Below, one piece after another: positions 43,301 through 56,756 of a stretch of DNA of 64,000 nucleotides. Position numbers and translations under genes: made by a program. The first letter of the stretch is position 1. Each line of letters begins with the position of its first letter. The notes beneath the pieces are model-generated. The model saw only the letters and a list, made by a program, of their open reading frames with translations, was not told the origin of the DNA and ran no database searches. The DNA is from Heloderma charlesbogerti (Eukaryota > Chordata > Lepidosauria > Squamata > Helodermatidae), in assembly GCA_026122225.1 (NCBI GenBank), contig JANEZZ010000399.1:2800001-2864000 (forward strand). Direction: 5' to 3'.

Positions 43301-45188
43301 TATCCTTCATGCCTCCATTCAGATATTTATACCAATGCATACATTTAAAGGTTTAAACTCTATTTCAATTCACAGCTCAATTCATAGGAAAGTTGAATAC
43401 ATAAAAGCAATGCACCAACAGAATTATGTCTGAGACACCATTAAAAACGTTAACACTTGTTCATGAAGTAATTGTCCTCTGATGGGTTTTCTTTAGGGGG
43501 ACTCCCTTTACAATGATAATCGGGTAAACGAAAACAAAGAAAAAAAAGATCACCATTTTACAGTAAAGAAGAGGAAACGCTCTGAGTATATTTACAATAC
43601 ATACACTATACATAAATACAAGAACGACACATACATAAGCATTAATAAACTTATAACATAGGTGTTGCTTAATCGCTATTGTAGCATATAAATGCATAGG
43701 AAGGAAAATATTGGGAAATTAAATGTCTTTTTTTAAAGGAAAAAGAAATATGTTTGCACTTAAAACCATTTGAAACGTAATGAAGAAAAACGGAAGGAGC
43801 TACATTTTTGCTTGCTAGCACTGGCATACTTAATATGTCTGGGTGTTTTGGGGTGTATGGACACTTGGGTCACTGGCTAATGTCTGTTGCATATTATACT
43901 AGGAGAGAACTGATTGCTGCACTAGAGCAACACAATGTGATGATGTTTCTGTCCTAAATTGTAGAAGGCATAGATGATATCAGTTCATGAGGATCTGACT
44001 TTATTTATCCACCCGCCCTCTTTTCAGTTCTTGAATCACCAGTTAACATTTTTGTTGCCTTAAATAAGAACCAACGAACAGGTTGCTCAGCATTTGAATG
44101 GTTCGTTAGATTTATTTGTGTTTCCGCACTTAATACCATTTGCCTCCCCTCCTCTTTGTAGCAAGAGAACACATACAACGAAGAAGACTTAAGGGGATTT
44201 AAAATAATAGCAGTATAAGAGTAGCAAAAGAACAGTTGAATTATATGTAGTGACTTAAGGCAGGCGTGCATAACTTCTGACCCACCAAGCTGAATGGAGT
44301 TCACCCAGCTACACTATAAAGGCTGTGTTCAACATCCTCACCCATTTTTTATGTTTCACACAGGCAGCAAAAACAGGCATTTTACAGAACCTCTAGTGAA
44401 CCATCATGCATAGCTGATGGACTGCACTGAGTTTGATGGGTCTACAAGGTACCAGTTTGTGGATTTGTTCACAAGTCTGAGTAGGCCACAGATTGTTAAT
44501 TTAGGCTTATTAGCAAGGAATGCGAGTTACTTTCACAGAACTTTGCATATTTTTGTTTGTTGGTGCTTGGTTGGTTGCCACAACCTGCTGGGAAGCTTTC
44601 CTTTTTATTCCCATTCAACGAGGGTTCTGCAGGAGAACTTCCTGTGGAATGTGAAACCAATACTTATAAATGGTACCCACTGCCGAATTCTACAAGAACT
44701 TGACAATGCTATTGTCTATTAAGAGGAAACTGAAGTAAGTCAAGAACAACAAATTATTCTGACTCTTTGGGTTGATCTATTCTCCATCTCTGGTTAACCA
44801 TAGTTAGGACAAACTAATCGGAGGCTGAAATGAATTATGGGGTGATAATGAAATACTTTGCACAATACATATGCCAAAAAATTATAGGAGTCAAATATAT
44901 TTAAGAAATGAGCATGTTTTAAGTTAGCCTGCATTTATCTTGTGTTGTAAGATTATTTTTTTAGTATAAATCAGTTAAGAGTTGTTGACAATTATTTAAA
45001 CAGCTCTCAAACTTTTCCAGATTATCATTCAATATTGCCTTCTTGCTTGTTCTAAGACAAAAACCATTACAAAAAAAAGTGAACAGCTCTGTCAACCTAC
45101 TCACTGTAACATTTCTTGCCATTCTACAGTATTTTTCAAAAGCTAGAAAAAAGGTATTGGTCATCTGGTTAAAAGGGTGACATTAAGG

Positions 45189-45278
45189 CTGCAAGCCTAT
45201 CCCTGGTCACCTGGGAGTAAGCTCCATTGAAATTACTTGGGCTTACTTCTGAATCGCCATGTATAGGATTGCACTGCA
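45189..45278. mobile_element. Short AATCCTAT-ended inverted-repeat relic
   Basis: GGCTGCAAGCCTATCCCTGG start and GTATAGGATTGCACTGCA end, with an internal GGGAGTAAGCTCCATTGAA / GGGCTTACTTCTGA palindrome. Same type as 16089-16180. Confidence 0.6.
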
Positions 45279-46883
45279 ACTCTCATAAGTTTGTGATCGA
45301 AAGAGCCCATGAAAATGACCACACTACCCCAAAGTGAGTGCTCATCCTATAGTAGCTTACTCATCTGTATCATCCTACTGAGTAGTAGAGAGAATTTGAC
45401 TACACATAAACTGTATTGTAAAATATGTGGCTGGATGTGTGGTAAAATGGTTATTTGTATGGGCTTCATTTTAGCAATTATTTCCATTAACAGAATGCAT
45501 GGTAATTGTTGTCTAAAATGACTACATTTGTTCTCATGGTTAATTTTGGATTACTATATTAGACAACACTCTAGAAAATATAGACTAATTAGAAGGGGTG
45601 GGGAGAAGAACAGAAAAACTATACATCCACGATTTAGAATGACCTGATGCTACTGTGGAACCTTTTCTAAGTTACCTGTAAAATTGTTTTCTTTTGGAAA
45701 TCCCATCCACATAGTGCAGAATAGGTAAAACTGCAACACAGAAGAGAGCAGGCATATGGCACTTTGTGATTTGCTGTGTTGCATTCATGTGACCCCAGCG
45801 TAACCTCCCCCCCCCATTGAAAACAGAATCGTACGACAATTCAACTGCACTTTATTGCTATGTAAAAAATATAGGGAACATCCCCATCTGCTCCAGTGTT
45901 CATGGACAGGCACTTTTCAAATTGTTTCACCTATGTAGATTTATTTGTAGCTATTCTTGTAGAAAATATCTGATCATCTTTGTATTATTACCACAGGCTA
46001 GTTCATGCACACACCTGCTGAGGACCTTCTCTGCAAGGTGAACGAGCAGGCCCCCAGCTTCACCTGCACAGAATATGCTGCGCATAGAATGGTGTGCAAG
46101 TTGAAGGTGATTCATGTGCTTTTTCTCTTTCTCTCCCCCCTTTTTTCAGGAGGAAGAATCATGAGTTCTGGGCCTACATGTAGAGCACCTGCATTAAATG
46201 ATGGCAGGAGGAGGCACTCGCTCCACCTCACACAAAGGATCCTTCGTAAGTGCGTGAACCAGCACAGAATCTTTTTGATCTACAAATATATCTAAAAGGT
46301 TAAATCCTGCTGGAATTGGGTAAGAATGATTACCTCTTTTAGTTGTGCAGAAGCATTCTGCTGAATGGTTACAGGAGGAACACCAGAAGAATAACAATTA
46401 ATGAAAAGCCTATAGCTACTATATGAAACAACAGGAATAATACCTCCTTGCACCTCTGATCCCCACCACCACCTTAGCTGATCGAAATCTGTGGGCCATA
46501 GCTCACAACAAATCATAGTGTGCAACAGGTCTTGCTCTAGTTGGTCCTTGAAGCTGCTTCACGCATTACTTCCAATTTCCATGCTGGAAAAGGCACGTTC
46601 CTTTATATTATATAATGAGCAGGCAGAGTGTCTCCTTTTTTGGCCAGGTTATGTACACTGGGAAACTGTCATATGCATTAGATTCCCAGGGGGTGTCACT
46701 GCGGTGAAGACACCCATGCCACCAATTGAATGCAGTACCTGATTTTGCCACCATGTTAATGAACTGGTGTTGTTTCTCCAATTAAGCGGAAGCAGTAAGA
46801 TGTGAAGTGACTTATATGCCCCCCATCAGCATCTCCTGATACTTCTTTTCCCTACATAACAGCCAATGCATACTGGAGCTGAA

Positions 46884-47712
46884 AAGTTTCTAGAGGGGTT
46901 ACCATGTTAGTCTGTTGCAGCAGAAAGACTAACACATTTATTATGGCATAAGGTTTCATGTCCACGTCATCAGATGCATGAAGTGTTACTCTGAATTGGC
47001 AGATACACACACACACACACGCATGTGCATGTGTAATTGTAAGAAGTGGGATCAGAGGGAAATGAAATGCAAAAAATACAGACAGAAATAATTAAAGCTT
47101 AAGTTAAGGCTTAAATGTATGTACAGTCATTACAGTGACCACTTTTGATGGTAACACAGACATCCTGGCATTGGTAAGTTAATTAACATCTATAGATAAA
47201 GACCAGTCTCTACTGCGTCTACGGAAAATAATAACTGGGCACAAATCTGACATAAGAAACAGCCCATGGAAGAACTTTTCGATTTCCCAGGACATTGTGC
47301 TAACCTCAAAATGGCAATAGTTCAACTAAGGCAGCCTCCAGCATGAAACTGCTGAATTACAATTTATTAAGAAGTTTAATTCTATCATCTGTGGCTTTAA
47401 TCAGGATGATAGGTTTTTATCTGACTGCAGGTGTTAATTAACTTACCACAGCCAGGATTAAAATAAAAATCAACAGTGGACACTGAAATACTCTACATAT
47501 ATTTAAGCTTTAACTTAACTGTCATTGTCTGTACTTTTCCCTCTGATATCACAGAATACAATATCCCACCCACCCAAACAATGTTTATATTTATATATCT
47601 GCCACCTCAGGATAACACTTCAGGCATCTGATGAAGTGAAGTCTAGCCCATTAAAACTTATTCTAATAAGTTAGTCTTTAATGTGTCACAAGACTCTTGG
47701 TCGTTGAAGCTG
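46884..47712 (+). mobile_element. Penelope-like element remnant with inverted terminal blocks
   Basis: The left block (GTTACCATGTTAGTCTGTTG, AGACTAACACATTTATTATG, CATCAGATGCATGAAG) recurs inverted at the right (GGCATCTGATGAAGTGAAG, AATAAGTTAGTCTTTAATG), typical of Penelope-like elements, which often carry inverted terminal repeats. Between them a frame-broken segment (47215-47440) reads like the C-terminal GIY-YIG-side region (a TGHKSDIRN phrase, then AELQFI-like). An (AC)n tract lies at 47004-47020. It sits antisense within the presumed KLF12 3' UTR. Confidence 0.65.
47004..47020. repeat. (AC)n microsatellite
   Basis: About eight AC units inside the Penelope-like remnant. Confidence 0.9.
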
Positions 47713-50700
47713 AAAAGGTTAACTTTGGGTAAAAATAATAACAACATCCTGCAGATGAGGGCCAGGATCCAAAGGATTACATTAGGTACACCCAAGGGCT
47801 TGCACAGTGGGTATTTGACTTCTTTGAATAGCAGATCACCACAACCCCCTCAAGCCACATTACAGATTGCTAAACACACTTCAGTTTCAAAAGTGGTTAG
47901 CCATGCAGCATGCATGGCTGGGCTGCTGTTTGAGAAAGATGAAAGGTCCCTTTTTCCAGCTTGCAGGAATTAAAGGTGAGTCTACTGTCCATTGACACAA
48001 TTTCAAGTAATACGAAGCCAAGTAGCCAGGGTACATGATACATAAAGAACATGCTTTTGACAAACTGGAACATTCTTTCCCACTTTTTAAAAATGTTAAC
48101 TGTGTTACAAAGTTTTTACAATGCATTTTCTGAGCACATTTTTGGTGATGACAACTAAAAGCTTGTTTCAAAAACATCCTTCATTTCAATTATTTACATC
48201 CTGTGAAAAACTGTCAGCTTGAAAATACTTCTTCACTATCACATAATATATTACAGAATATTGAAACTGTTACAAGTACAGTAAAATACCTTCAGTTCTA
48301 TTTTATTTTAATTTTTTTTGTAAAGATGCAGTATCCATATAATTGAGATTCATACTAAAAAAAACTGTGTTGGTACTGCAGTCAGTTTGATATCAGCATC
48401 TTTAAAGGTACCAATGGGCATGACTTGTTGAGTACACATTGCACGGTTACTGATTTCTTTTTTTTAATGAAATTGTGAAAATATAGCAGTTTTAAGTTTA
48501 TACATCTTCATCTATAAAACACAGGCAAAGGCATAATACAGTAATACAAGCTGGTTTCCTAATAAGGTAAAATTATTTTAGTCTAAAGAAAAGCTATTTC
48601 CAACTTTTTTTAATTCTTGAAAGCATTATTAAATCTTAATTCAGGTCACACACATGCGCACAATGAGCTGTTTGCACATGTGTGGGGGACATGTAGATGT
48701 GTTCATGGGGGCAGAACACTGATTGCTGCTTAGGCTTAGCATAACATAGAAAACAGGGCTTACAGCATTTTCTTTTTTAAAACAAAAAAAGGCCAAACAA
48801 ATCAGTTTTTAAAAAATTAGAGACTAATGCTTGCTTTGATGCACCTATTTCCAAGAAAACCAGAAAGAGATCCTGATTTTTAAAATGTACTATCAATCAA
48901 TTTATCTGTTATCAAAGACACCCTTGTACAAATATACATTTGCACCAAATGGTGTATTGCTTCGATACAGCTCTGGAAAGGTATGACTGACACAAACTTC
49001 CCCATATTCATCAATATTAAATTTGGGCAGGGAATGCTCCCCAAATGCTAATATCAATATGGTATCTCTGGCACCAGCAGTCACTCACCATTAGCCAGAA
49101 TGGATTATTTTACCCAACTAAACATAATCAACAAAGTAAAGTATAAGGAATACTGTATTTTAATTCTTCGTATGTACTGATATTGCAGCGGGCTGCTTTC
49201 AAAGTGCTTGATAGTTTTATCTTTTCAAATAAATGAATTAGGAAAGTGATGGTCTGAGGATCATATTGCTGCATTGCATTGCATTATCACCAGAATATTC
49301 TGGATCCAGGTTAGGTAGGATGTTTTCAGTTTGCCCACAAAATAGCATATCTAAAGTGGGAGGTTGCCCAAGAAATCATGTGCGTGCACTGGCGAAGGGC
49401 CAGTTCACACACTTGCCTGGCAGTGTGTCCAGTGCACATGGGAGAAGGGGAGTGGGCAGATATGCCCCCCTCTATCATGCATATGAGGGGAGGAGTGGAT
49501 GAATTGGGCCTACGTGTGAACAGATGTACTGCATAGAACTCCCATCGCATTGTCCCATATGTACTAGAATCTTGGCTTATGTGAGTGTGTTTATCTGTTT
49601 GAATTTAAGCATAAATTTGTTCATTTTGATTTCTGCTAGAGGTGCTTAAGTGTCACCGTAACTCTCCCACTAGAACAAATGGGGCTTAGTGTGGTTAATT
49701 TTGGCTGGATTGTACTCAGTGAAAGCCTGGCTGCTATTCTGTGAAAACTGTCTGATTCCATCTACTTTGATACAATCTATGGAGCTCCATATTAGTTTGA
49801 ATAGAATATAGCTTAAAGGGCAGGACACAATTGCTTGAATGTGTTATCTTTTTACTAATAAGGGAGCTTTTTTTGCTCGCATGATTTAAATGCCATAATG
49901 TATAAACAGAAGAATGTATCCCAAAGTGGATGTTTCTGAAAATTCCAACGTTTTTCCTTGGAACATACATCCAGTTCCACCTGCACTATATTTACAAGTG
50001 AGGTAACATATGCTTTTAAATTCTCTTTCCCAGCAGTGTAACTGTAACTGCAGTGCAGCAGAGAAGAAAGCCCGCCCCCGTTCTGTTTTCACAAACAGAT
50101 AACTGGAGAAGAGATGCATCTGCATCATTTCTTAATTCCTAATGGAATTTTTGTCTGATGGCGAGCTACTTTTAACAGCAGCCCTAAAAAATCAAAATAC
50201 CTCCACTTTCTTTTGTGAAGGCAGTTCTCTTGCCTACTAATTAACCTGGCTCAAAATAAACATTGCTTATACACAGGTGCTAGGATGTATTTATTGACAG
50301 GGAAGTTGGAATAGTACTGAAATGTACTGAGTCATAAGAATGTACCAGTTGATAATGAAATGGTATATTAGAGAGATAATCCTGACATTAATAGGGTATC
50401 TTCATGTGTTGCAGCCACAACCAAAAAAATCCATATAAATTGGAACTGTATCATCCTAATGCAAAAACCAAACAAACAAGCTGAAAGGGTTGCTGCAGCA
50501 TTAAATTTAGCTAGTTGGATAATTAAATTATTTTCTTCCCCACAAAGCAGTCAACTATCAATATACTCTTCACGTTTTAGTACCTGCATATGAGGAGGAA
50601 AGACATTATGATGTCATTCAGTTCCCTGTCTCGATCAGACCAAGGGCCATCTACTAATAGGTGCCTCTGGAAACTCACAAGCAGGATACGAGAGTGATGG

Positions 50701-53461
50701 CCTCCCCTTGTTGTTTGTCTATCGCTTTAGATGTCTAGAGGTATGCTGTGCCTGAACATGTTTACCATAAGTTGCTTCTTGCATGCTTTGATGTTCTGCC
50801 TATTCTTAAGAAAGAAAAAAGCAAAGAATTGTGGGGAAAACAACACCACATTCTGCACAATCCCATTTCCCTGGAGTTCTATGACAGCTGATTGCACAGC
50901 AGGGAAGATTAAATAGTGACGGTTGCTAATTATTCAGTAGCCTATAAATAGTAATGGTTACATTGTGGGCCCTGTCATTTGTTATACATGCTCTTCAAAA
51001 ACTGATGTGTGAATGTTGCTTTTATAAGACCAATTTAATCTGAAAATTCTCTTCCTATTTGTAATGATTTATTAAGAAGCAGATGCTAATACAAAATGTG
51101 ACACTGGGAAATTCATTTATGCAAACCTGTAAATAACCCTTCCTAGAGCAAAATGGTTTGTGAAACATCCATATAGATGGTGCAACCCACAATGCTGCAT
51201 ATAGGCAAGCGGTTTCTCTTTCTGAGAGGGAAACATTTCCAGATACACACAGAAAACGTCTATTGTCCACACCAACGGTTTCCCTCCTCATAGAAGACAA
51301 TGGAAAGCTCCTTATGTATTGGGCTACTCTAGCCCAATGAAAGCCACTGGATCATGACTGTATTATTTGGGCAACAGCTAAGAAAAGTTCAAATACAAAA
51401 AGTCACCAGTCTCTTATGTCATTCAATTTATACTAACAAAGCCAACATTGTTTTTCAGAAATGGAAAAAAAATATCATCTAGGAATTCATCTCATCCCTT
51501 AACATTTTGTCATGTTGATTTAGAAATAGTGTAGTGAAGGGCTGGCCAGTTTATTCAGCATGAAGAGCTGATGTGTAAACATTGGGAATTATCGAGCCAG
51601 TTAAACTAATTTAATTCTAATTAATATAAATAGGAGAAAGTTAAGCACATGTTTAACTCTCCCCATTGAAATCAATGGAACTTAAAGTGCTTAGGTTTGG
51701 CTGGAATCTGCCATCATGTCTGTAGATAGCCCTAAGGAATTTGCATTCTGTATGGTATAACTTTCATATACTTGTATAAAATGTGTGTAATTGTTGTGGG
51801 CATAGGGCCAGAGCTGGTGAACACAGTGTCCTTTGATAGTGTGCTTTTTGTGGTATTTCATTTTCAAGAAGGAACTCCTAGTATGTTAAGATATATGACA
51901 AATCCCTCACCAGCTGAGTATTTTAGTCATCTGAGGTGACCAAGAGCTCTGGTATGGCTAATTCCAAATAAAGCCATTCAGATACTGTATTATAAATTGG
52001 TTAACGATTATAGGACTGCATGGGAATTTCTTAAAATCTCCTTTTGTTTCTGGTTTGAATGCCTCAAATAGGCTGATACTATATGACACCCAAGGAGCCA
52101 GCTCTTAAGCTTTTTATGATTTAGAATTAATCTGTCGATCCATCTTCTAGTCACACTCTCCAGTCTTGTACCTACCAAACTTTTCCAGCTAAAGATTATT
52201 AAACTATGGACCAATGGGGAGCTTGGACTGGTCACTTGGAAACAGTGGGAGTGGAGTGTGGCATGGTCTCATGAGCCCCGTTGCATTGTGATGATGATAT
52301 AACATGTGCATTGGCACATATTTGCTTACACCGGTGTGTGCATATGCCCCACTTCCCATGGTCCTTCCTACAAAAGGACTGTGGGATGGTATATGTATGT
52401 ACTTTAGCTGTGATGGGTGTGTGCGTGTGAGTCAGTCTCCACTCTTCATACACTATTTCCAAATGGCCCAACCAGGTGAATGTATGGTTTCCAGGATGTT
52501 ATCAAACTTCTTAAATCATACTTTAAGACATGCCTATTAGCTCACAGGCCAGGTATTTTGCCCCACTATGTGCTCCCCCCTCTTTTTTGCAGCCACCTTC
52601 ATCAGTTATAAACAGGGAGGAAGGAAGTGACTACTTCTTGCTATGATCACAGCAAAAATAGACCTTGAATGTTATCCTTTCTTTGCAAGCATTCAGGCAA
52701 AATCCACCGATGATAGCTACTTCCTTTTCAAATAAAGTATTAGTTACTCAGGGATCAGTGCATGTCATCTGTAAAAATGGTTCCTTGATATGCACAGAGC
52801 AGGTATTTTGGCTCCAGACAAGTCACTTTCCACACATTTCTTGAATGCTCACCCATGGTCATTTGAATAGCCACTCTGGCCTCAACCCAACACAACTTAG
52901 TCATGACTATGTTTCAGTGAACCCAGTAAGATTTATCACAACAAACTGAACTTAGTCACAATTACTTTTGCTGGACTGAGGTTCTATGCTTAGGAAACAA
53001 CAAGTGCTTGGCGGCCTCCTGAAATCAACTAAAAGTAGCTAATTTCTCACTGCTGTTCTTGTTGATATTGATGCACTCAATTCCCTTTCAGGAACAGTAG
53101 CTTTTAGACTTAACTCTTAGAGGCTGCAGTCCTAAGCTAAGTGGAGGTAAACTCAGTGGGACAAACAGTTTGTTCATACATGCATGTTCAGCATGCTGAC
53201 TGTAGCATCAATTGATGGACCTGCATGTTTGAATGAGCCATCACAGATCAAACACCATAGATCAGAAGGTTTTCTCACATTTTCTCACACACAGTGCTGT
53301 GCAACGGAGTCAGTTCACACATTCAGCTGTGAGTCAACAACTGCTGAGCATTCAAGTGTTGAAAGATCAAGTGTTGTACATGCACATATGAACATCTGTA
53401 ACTTCCAAGTAACCACATGGAGGGCTGATGTGTTGCTTAAGGGATGGTGGGTCTAACATGA

Positions 53462-53690
53462 CCACCCTCCAGATGTGTTGGACTACAACTCCCACCATGG
53501 CCAATGGTGCCTCTGTATACCAGTTGCTGGGGAACATGAACAGGAGGGTGCTATTGCAGTCATGACCTGCTTATGAGCTTCCATAGGAATCTGTTGGACT
53601 AGATAGGTTTTTGGCTTGATCCAGCATGGCTCTTATGTTCTTAGGCGAGTTGTAGTCCAGTACATCAGGAAGGCAACAGGTTGGGTACGG
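53462..53690. mobile_element. Family P palindrome carrying an S3 SINE-like core
   Basis: The left arm (CACCCTCCAGATGTGTTGGA then CTACAACTCCCACCATGGCC) and right arm (GAGTTGTAGTCCAGTACATC then GCAACAGGTTGGG) flank the S3 sequence (53507-53642: CCAGTTGCTGGGGAACATGA, GGACTAGATAGGTTTTTGGC, GGCTCTTATGTTCTTA). Same arrangement as 27604-27840. Confidence 0.75.
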
Positions 53691-54518
53691 CTTGTTTAAC
53701 ATTTGTTGTATTATGCAACCCAGACAGTACATTGTAATGGTATCTTCCTATGATAAATTAAGCAAGCAGATGTAAAGAGGGCTATTTCACCCTGAAATGT
53801 TACTTATGTCTGCTGTATAGATTCCAACAAAAAGAAAAAGGAAAGATATTTTTTTAAAGGAAAATTCTAAATTTTTAGTGGCCTTTAAAGTCCTCCATAA
53901 TGATGAAGGGGTAAAAATACCACCATCTTTATTGCATAAGTGTGCTGAGGAATCCTTTCACTTAAAAGAGCTTCATTTTTATTATCCCTCCTCTTTACAG
54001 TCCGGATAGCTGGCTTTGTAGATTGTTGAATAATCAACAAACAGGCGTGGTGATATTCTGCAGTGTCTTGATAGTAAAAAAAAGAAAAAAGGAGAAACAT
54101 CAACAGATGAAGTGGAAGTCCAGAGGCCTCGTTCTTTTCAATTGTTTGTGACATCCGGTCTTTGTAATAGCAGTAATTCTTCAGGAGAAAAAAGTGTGAT
54201 GGTTGAGAAAAGGTACAAGCCATAAATACTTTGAAAAGGAGACAGGTTAGAAAATAATGCCCAATCTTGTCGCATTTAAGCAATTACCTCCCCGCTGAGG
54301 GTGGTTAACTTTGCCCACACTGGAAAGCTGACTTCGGATGGGAGGGAGAAATGTGGCACTGCTTTTCCTGCTTCTTTGTGTGTATGGGACAACACAGAAC
54401 ACCCCCTTTTGTGCTAACTCCATCAAAACGGGATTCAGCCCTGCTGAATTCACTGTAGTTAAAAGAGACCCAGCTCTTGGTACTTCCATTATTATTTTTT
54501 TTGACAAGGTAGCATTTT

Positions 54519-54800
<282 letters not shown>

Positions 54801-54856
54801 TCATGCAGCATTTTAGTTCAGTTGCCAACCAAACCTTCTGATCATTTGTACTGCTA

Positions 54857-54985
54857 AGGGTGCAATCCTATGAATCTTTAGACAGAAAAAAGTCTTACAA
54901 TTCTCAGCATGCCCCAGCCAGCATGGCTGCCTGGAGGGATGCTGAGAGTTGTAGGACTTCTGTCTAAACATACATAGGATTGCAC
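54857..54985. mobile_element. 129-bp palindromic AATCCTAT-ended element in the KLF12 intron
   Basis: The start AGGGTGCAATCCTATGAAT and end ATACATAGGATTGCA are inverted repeats. The pairing continues inward (TTTAGACAGAAAAAAGTCTT / GTAGGACTTCTGTCTAAA; ACAATTCTCAGCATG / GCTGAGAGTTGTAG), so nearly the whole unit is a hairpin. Confidence 0.75.
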
Positions 54986-55024
54986 ATTAAGTTTATAACT
55001 GTCAGAACATATAAGATGGATTCT

Positions 55025-55550
55025 GGCCAGCTTGCACTGGCTGCCTATATGCCTTCTGAGCCCAATTCAAAGTATTGGTTTTGACCTATAAAGCCTTACA
55101 TGGCTCAGGACCTGATGGAACGCCTCTCCTGGCATGAACTGACCCGTACACTATGTTCTGCATCCAAGGCCCTCCTCCAGGAGCCTCCTCCAAAGGAGGC
55201 TAGGAGGGCAGCAACAAGGGAGAGGGCCTTCTCAGTGGTGACCCTCCATTTATGGACTAATCTCCCTGACAAGGCCCACCTGGCACCAACATTGTCATCT
55301 TTTCAGCGCCAGGTTGGAACTGCGCTCTTCTCTCAGGCACTTGGCAGTGTATAATGAGTCTCTTTGATTGTCTCTGGCTGATGGTTTTAAACTGTTTTAG
55401 ATATACGTTGTAGTTGTGTGTACTATTTGTTCTATGTCCTTACGTGAATGGTTTTATACTTTATATAATGTATTTTAATGGTTTTTAATTTTTGTGAACC
55501 GCCCAGAGAGCTTCGGCTATAGGGTGGTATAGAAATATAATAAATGAATG
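55025..55550 (+). mobile_element. L2/CR1-group LINE 3' end, plus orientation
   Basis: Starts with a degraded C-terminal phrase (GCACTGGCTGCCTATATGCC ... CAATTCAAAGTATTGGTTTT) matching that at 9590 on the other strand, then GGAGGCTAGGAGGGCAGCAA and a 3' UTR ending GTGAACCGCCCAGAGAGCTT ... TATAATAAATGAATGAA. The tail marks the element's 3' terminus. Confidence 0.75.
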
Positions 55551-55682
55551 AAGGATTCAAGCCCATAGCGGTATTGAACTGGCAATCTAAGGGGTATCAT
55601 GTGGGGATTCAGCCTATGTGCCAGTATCCAACTCTGGCTAAGGGAAGGTGATCAATCACAACAGCAAGGAAGACTCAGCCAT

Positions 55683-55806
55683 TCCCAACTTGGGGTCCCT
55701 AGATATTGCTGGGCAACAACTGCCATTACCCCTGACCTTGCCTTGCTTGCTGGAGATGATGGTAACTATAGTCCAGCAACCTCTGGGCACCCCAGATTAG
55801 GAAATG
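55683..55806. mobile_element. Palindromic repeat, family P
   Basis: CCCAACTTGGGGTCCCTAGA and GGGCAACAACTGCCATTACC on the left; GGTAACTATAGTCCAGCAAC and TGGGCACCCCAGATTAGG on the right. Confidence 0.7.
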
Positions 55807-55909
55807 CTTCTCTACACCAATAAGCCAGGTAGTACTCCCTCACTCCCCTTCATGGATCACTGCCTTGTTGTGGTGAAGGGGCTTGCGTAACTCAGTGAAG
55901 CCATAAGCT

Positions 55910-56659
55910 ATGCCGTGCAGGGCCACCCAAGACGGACAGGTCATGGCAGAGAGTTCTGACAAAATGTGGTCCACTGGAGAAGGAAATGGCAACCCACTCC
56001 AGTATTCTTGCCAAGAAAACCCCATGGAACGTATCACAAGGCTAAAAGAGATGACGCCGGAAGATGAGCCCCTCAGGTCGGAAGGTGTCCAATATGCTAC
56101 TGGGGAAGAGCAGAGGGTATTTCCAAGTAGCGCCAGAAAGAGTGAAGCGGCTGGGCCAAACCCGAAAGGACACTCAGCTGTGGATGTGTCTGGCGGTGAA
56201 AAGAAAATCCGATGCTGTAAAGAACAATATTGTTTAGGAACCTGGAATGTCAGATCAATGAATCAAGGTAAGCTGGAGGTGGTCAAACATGAGATGGCAA
56301 GATTGAACATCGACATCTTGGGAATCAGTGAACTAAAATGGACAGGCATGGGTGAATTTAATTCAGGTGACCATCATATCTACTATTGTGGGCAAGAATC
56401 CCTTAGAAGAAATGGAGTAGCACTCATAGTCAACAAAAGGGTAGGAAAAGCAGTACTGGGGTACAATCTTAAAAATGATAGAATGATCTCAGTACGAATC
56501 CAAGGCAAACCATTCAACATCACAGTAATTCAAGTCTATGCCCCAACCACTGAGGCCGAAGAAGCTGAGGTTGATCGGTTCTATGAAGACCTACAACACC
56601 TTCTAGAACTAACACCAAAAAAAAGATGTCCTCTTCATCATAGGGGATTGGAATGCTAA
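55910..56659 (+). pseudogene. BovB ORF2, endonuclease N-terminal part
   Basis: The apurinic/apyrimidinic-type endonuclease nicks the genomic target to prime reverse transcription. Motifs seen: LGTWNVRSMNQGKLE, ILGISELKWTG (catalytic Glu) and VIQVYAPTTEAEE. Where the frame becomes coding is uncertain: residues before about the KEQYCLGTWNVRS segment may be 5' UTR. The frame is lost near 56620-56630 in a run of eight A, an evident one-base slippage. Confidence 0.88.
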
Positions 56660-56756
56660 AGTAGGAAGTCAAGAAATCACCGGGATAACAGGCAGGCATG
56701 GCCTTGGTGTACAAAATGAAGCTGGACAAAAGCTAATAGAGTTTTGCCAAGAGAAC

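Larger units (their letters stand above)
43275..54518 (-). other. KLF12: Probable long 3' UTR of the KLF12-like gene
   Basis: Minus-strand sequence downstream of the KLF stop codon. Compared with the rest of the window it is AT-rich and sparse in recognisable repeats over 11 kb; exceptions are a short inverted-repeat relic (45189-45278), a Penelope-like remnant (46884-47712) and a P/S3 composite (53462-53690). Mammalian KLF12 is known to have a 3' UTR of many kilobases, which fits. A candidate terminal poly(A) signal is at 43295-43300; several earlier AATAAA hexamers (44000-44005, 44111-44116 and others) could end shorter isoforms. Three Pumilio-type TGTAAATA sites lie at 43589-43596, 48191-48198 and 49989-49996. 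The extent is inferred, not shown; open frames inside are short and unsupported. Confidence 0.45.
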
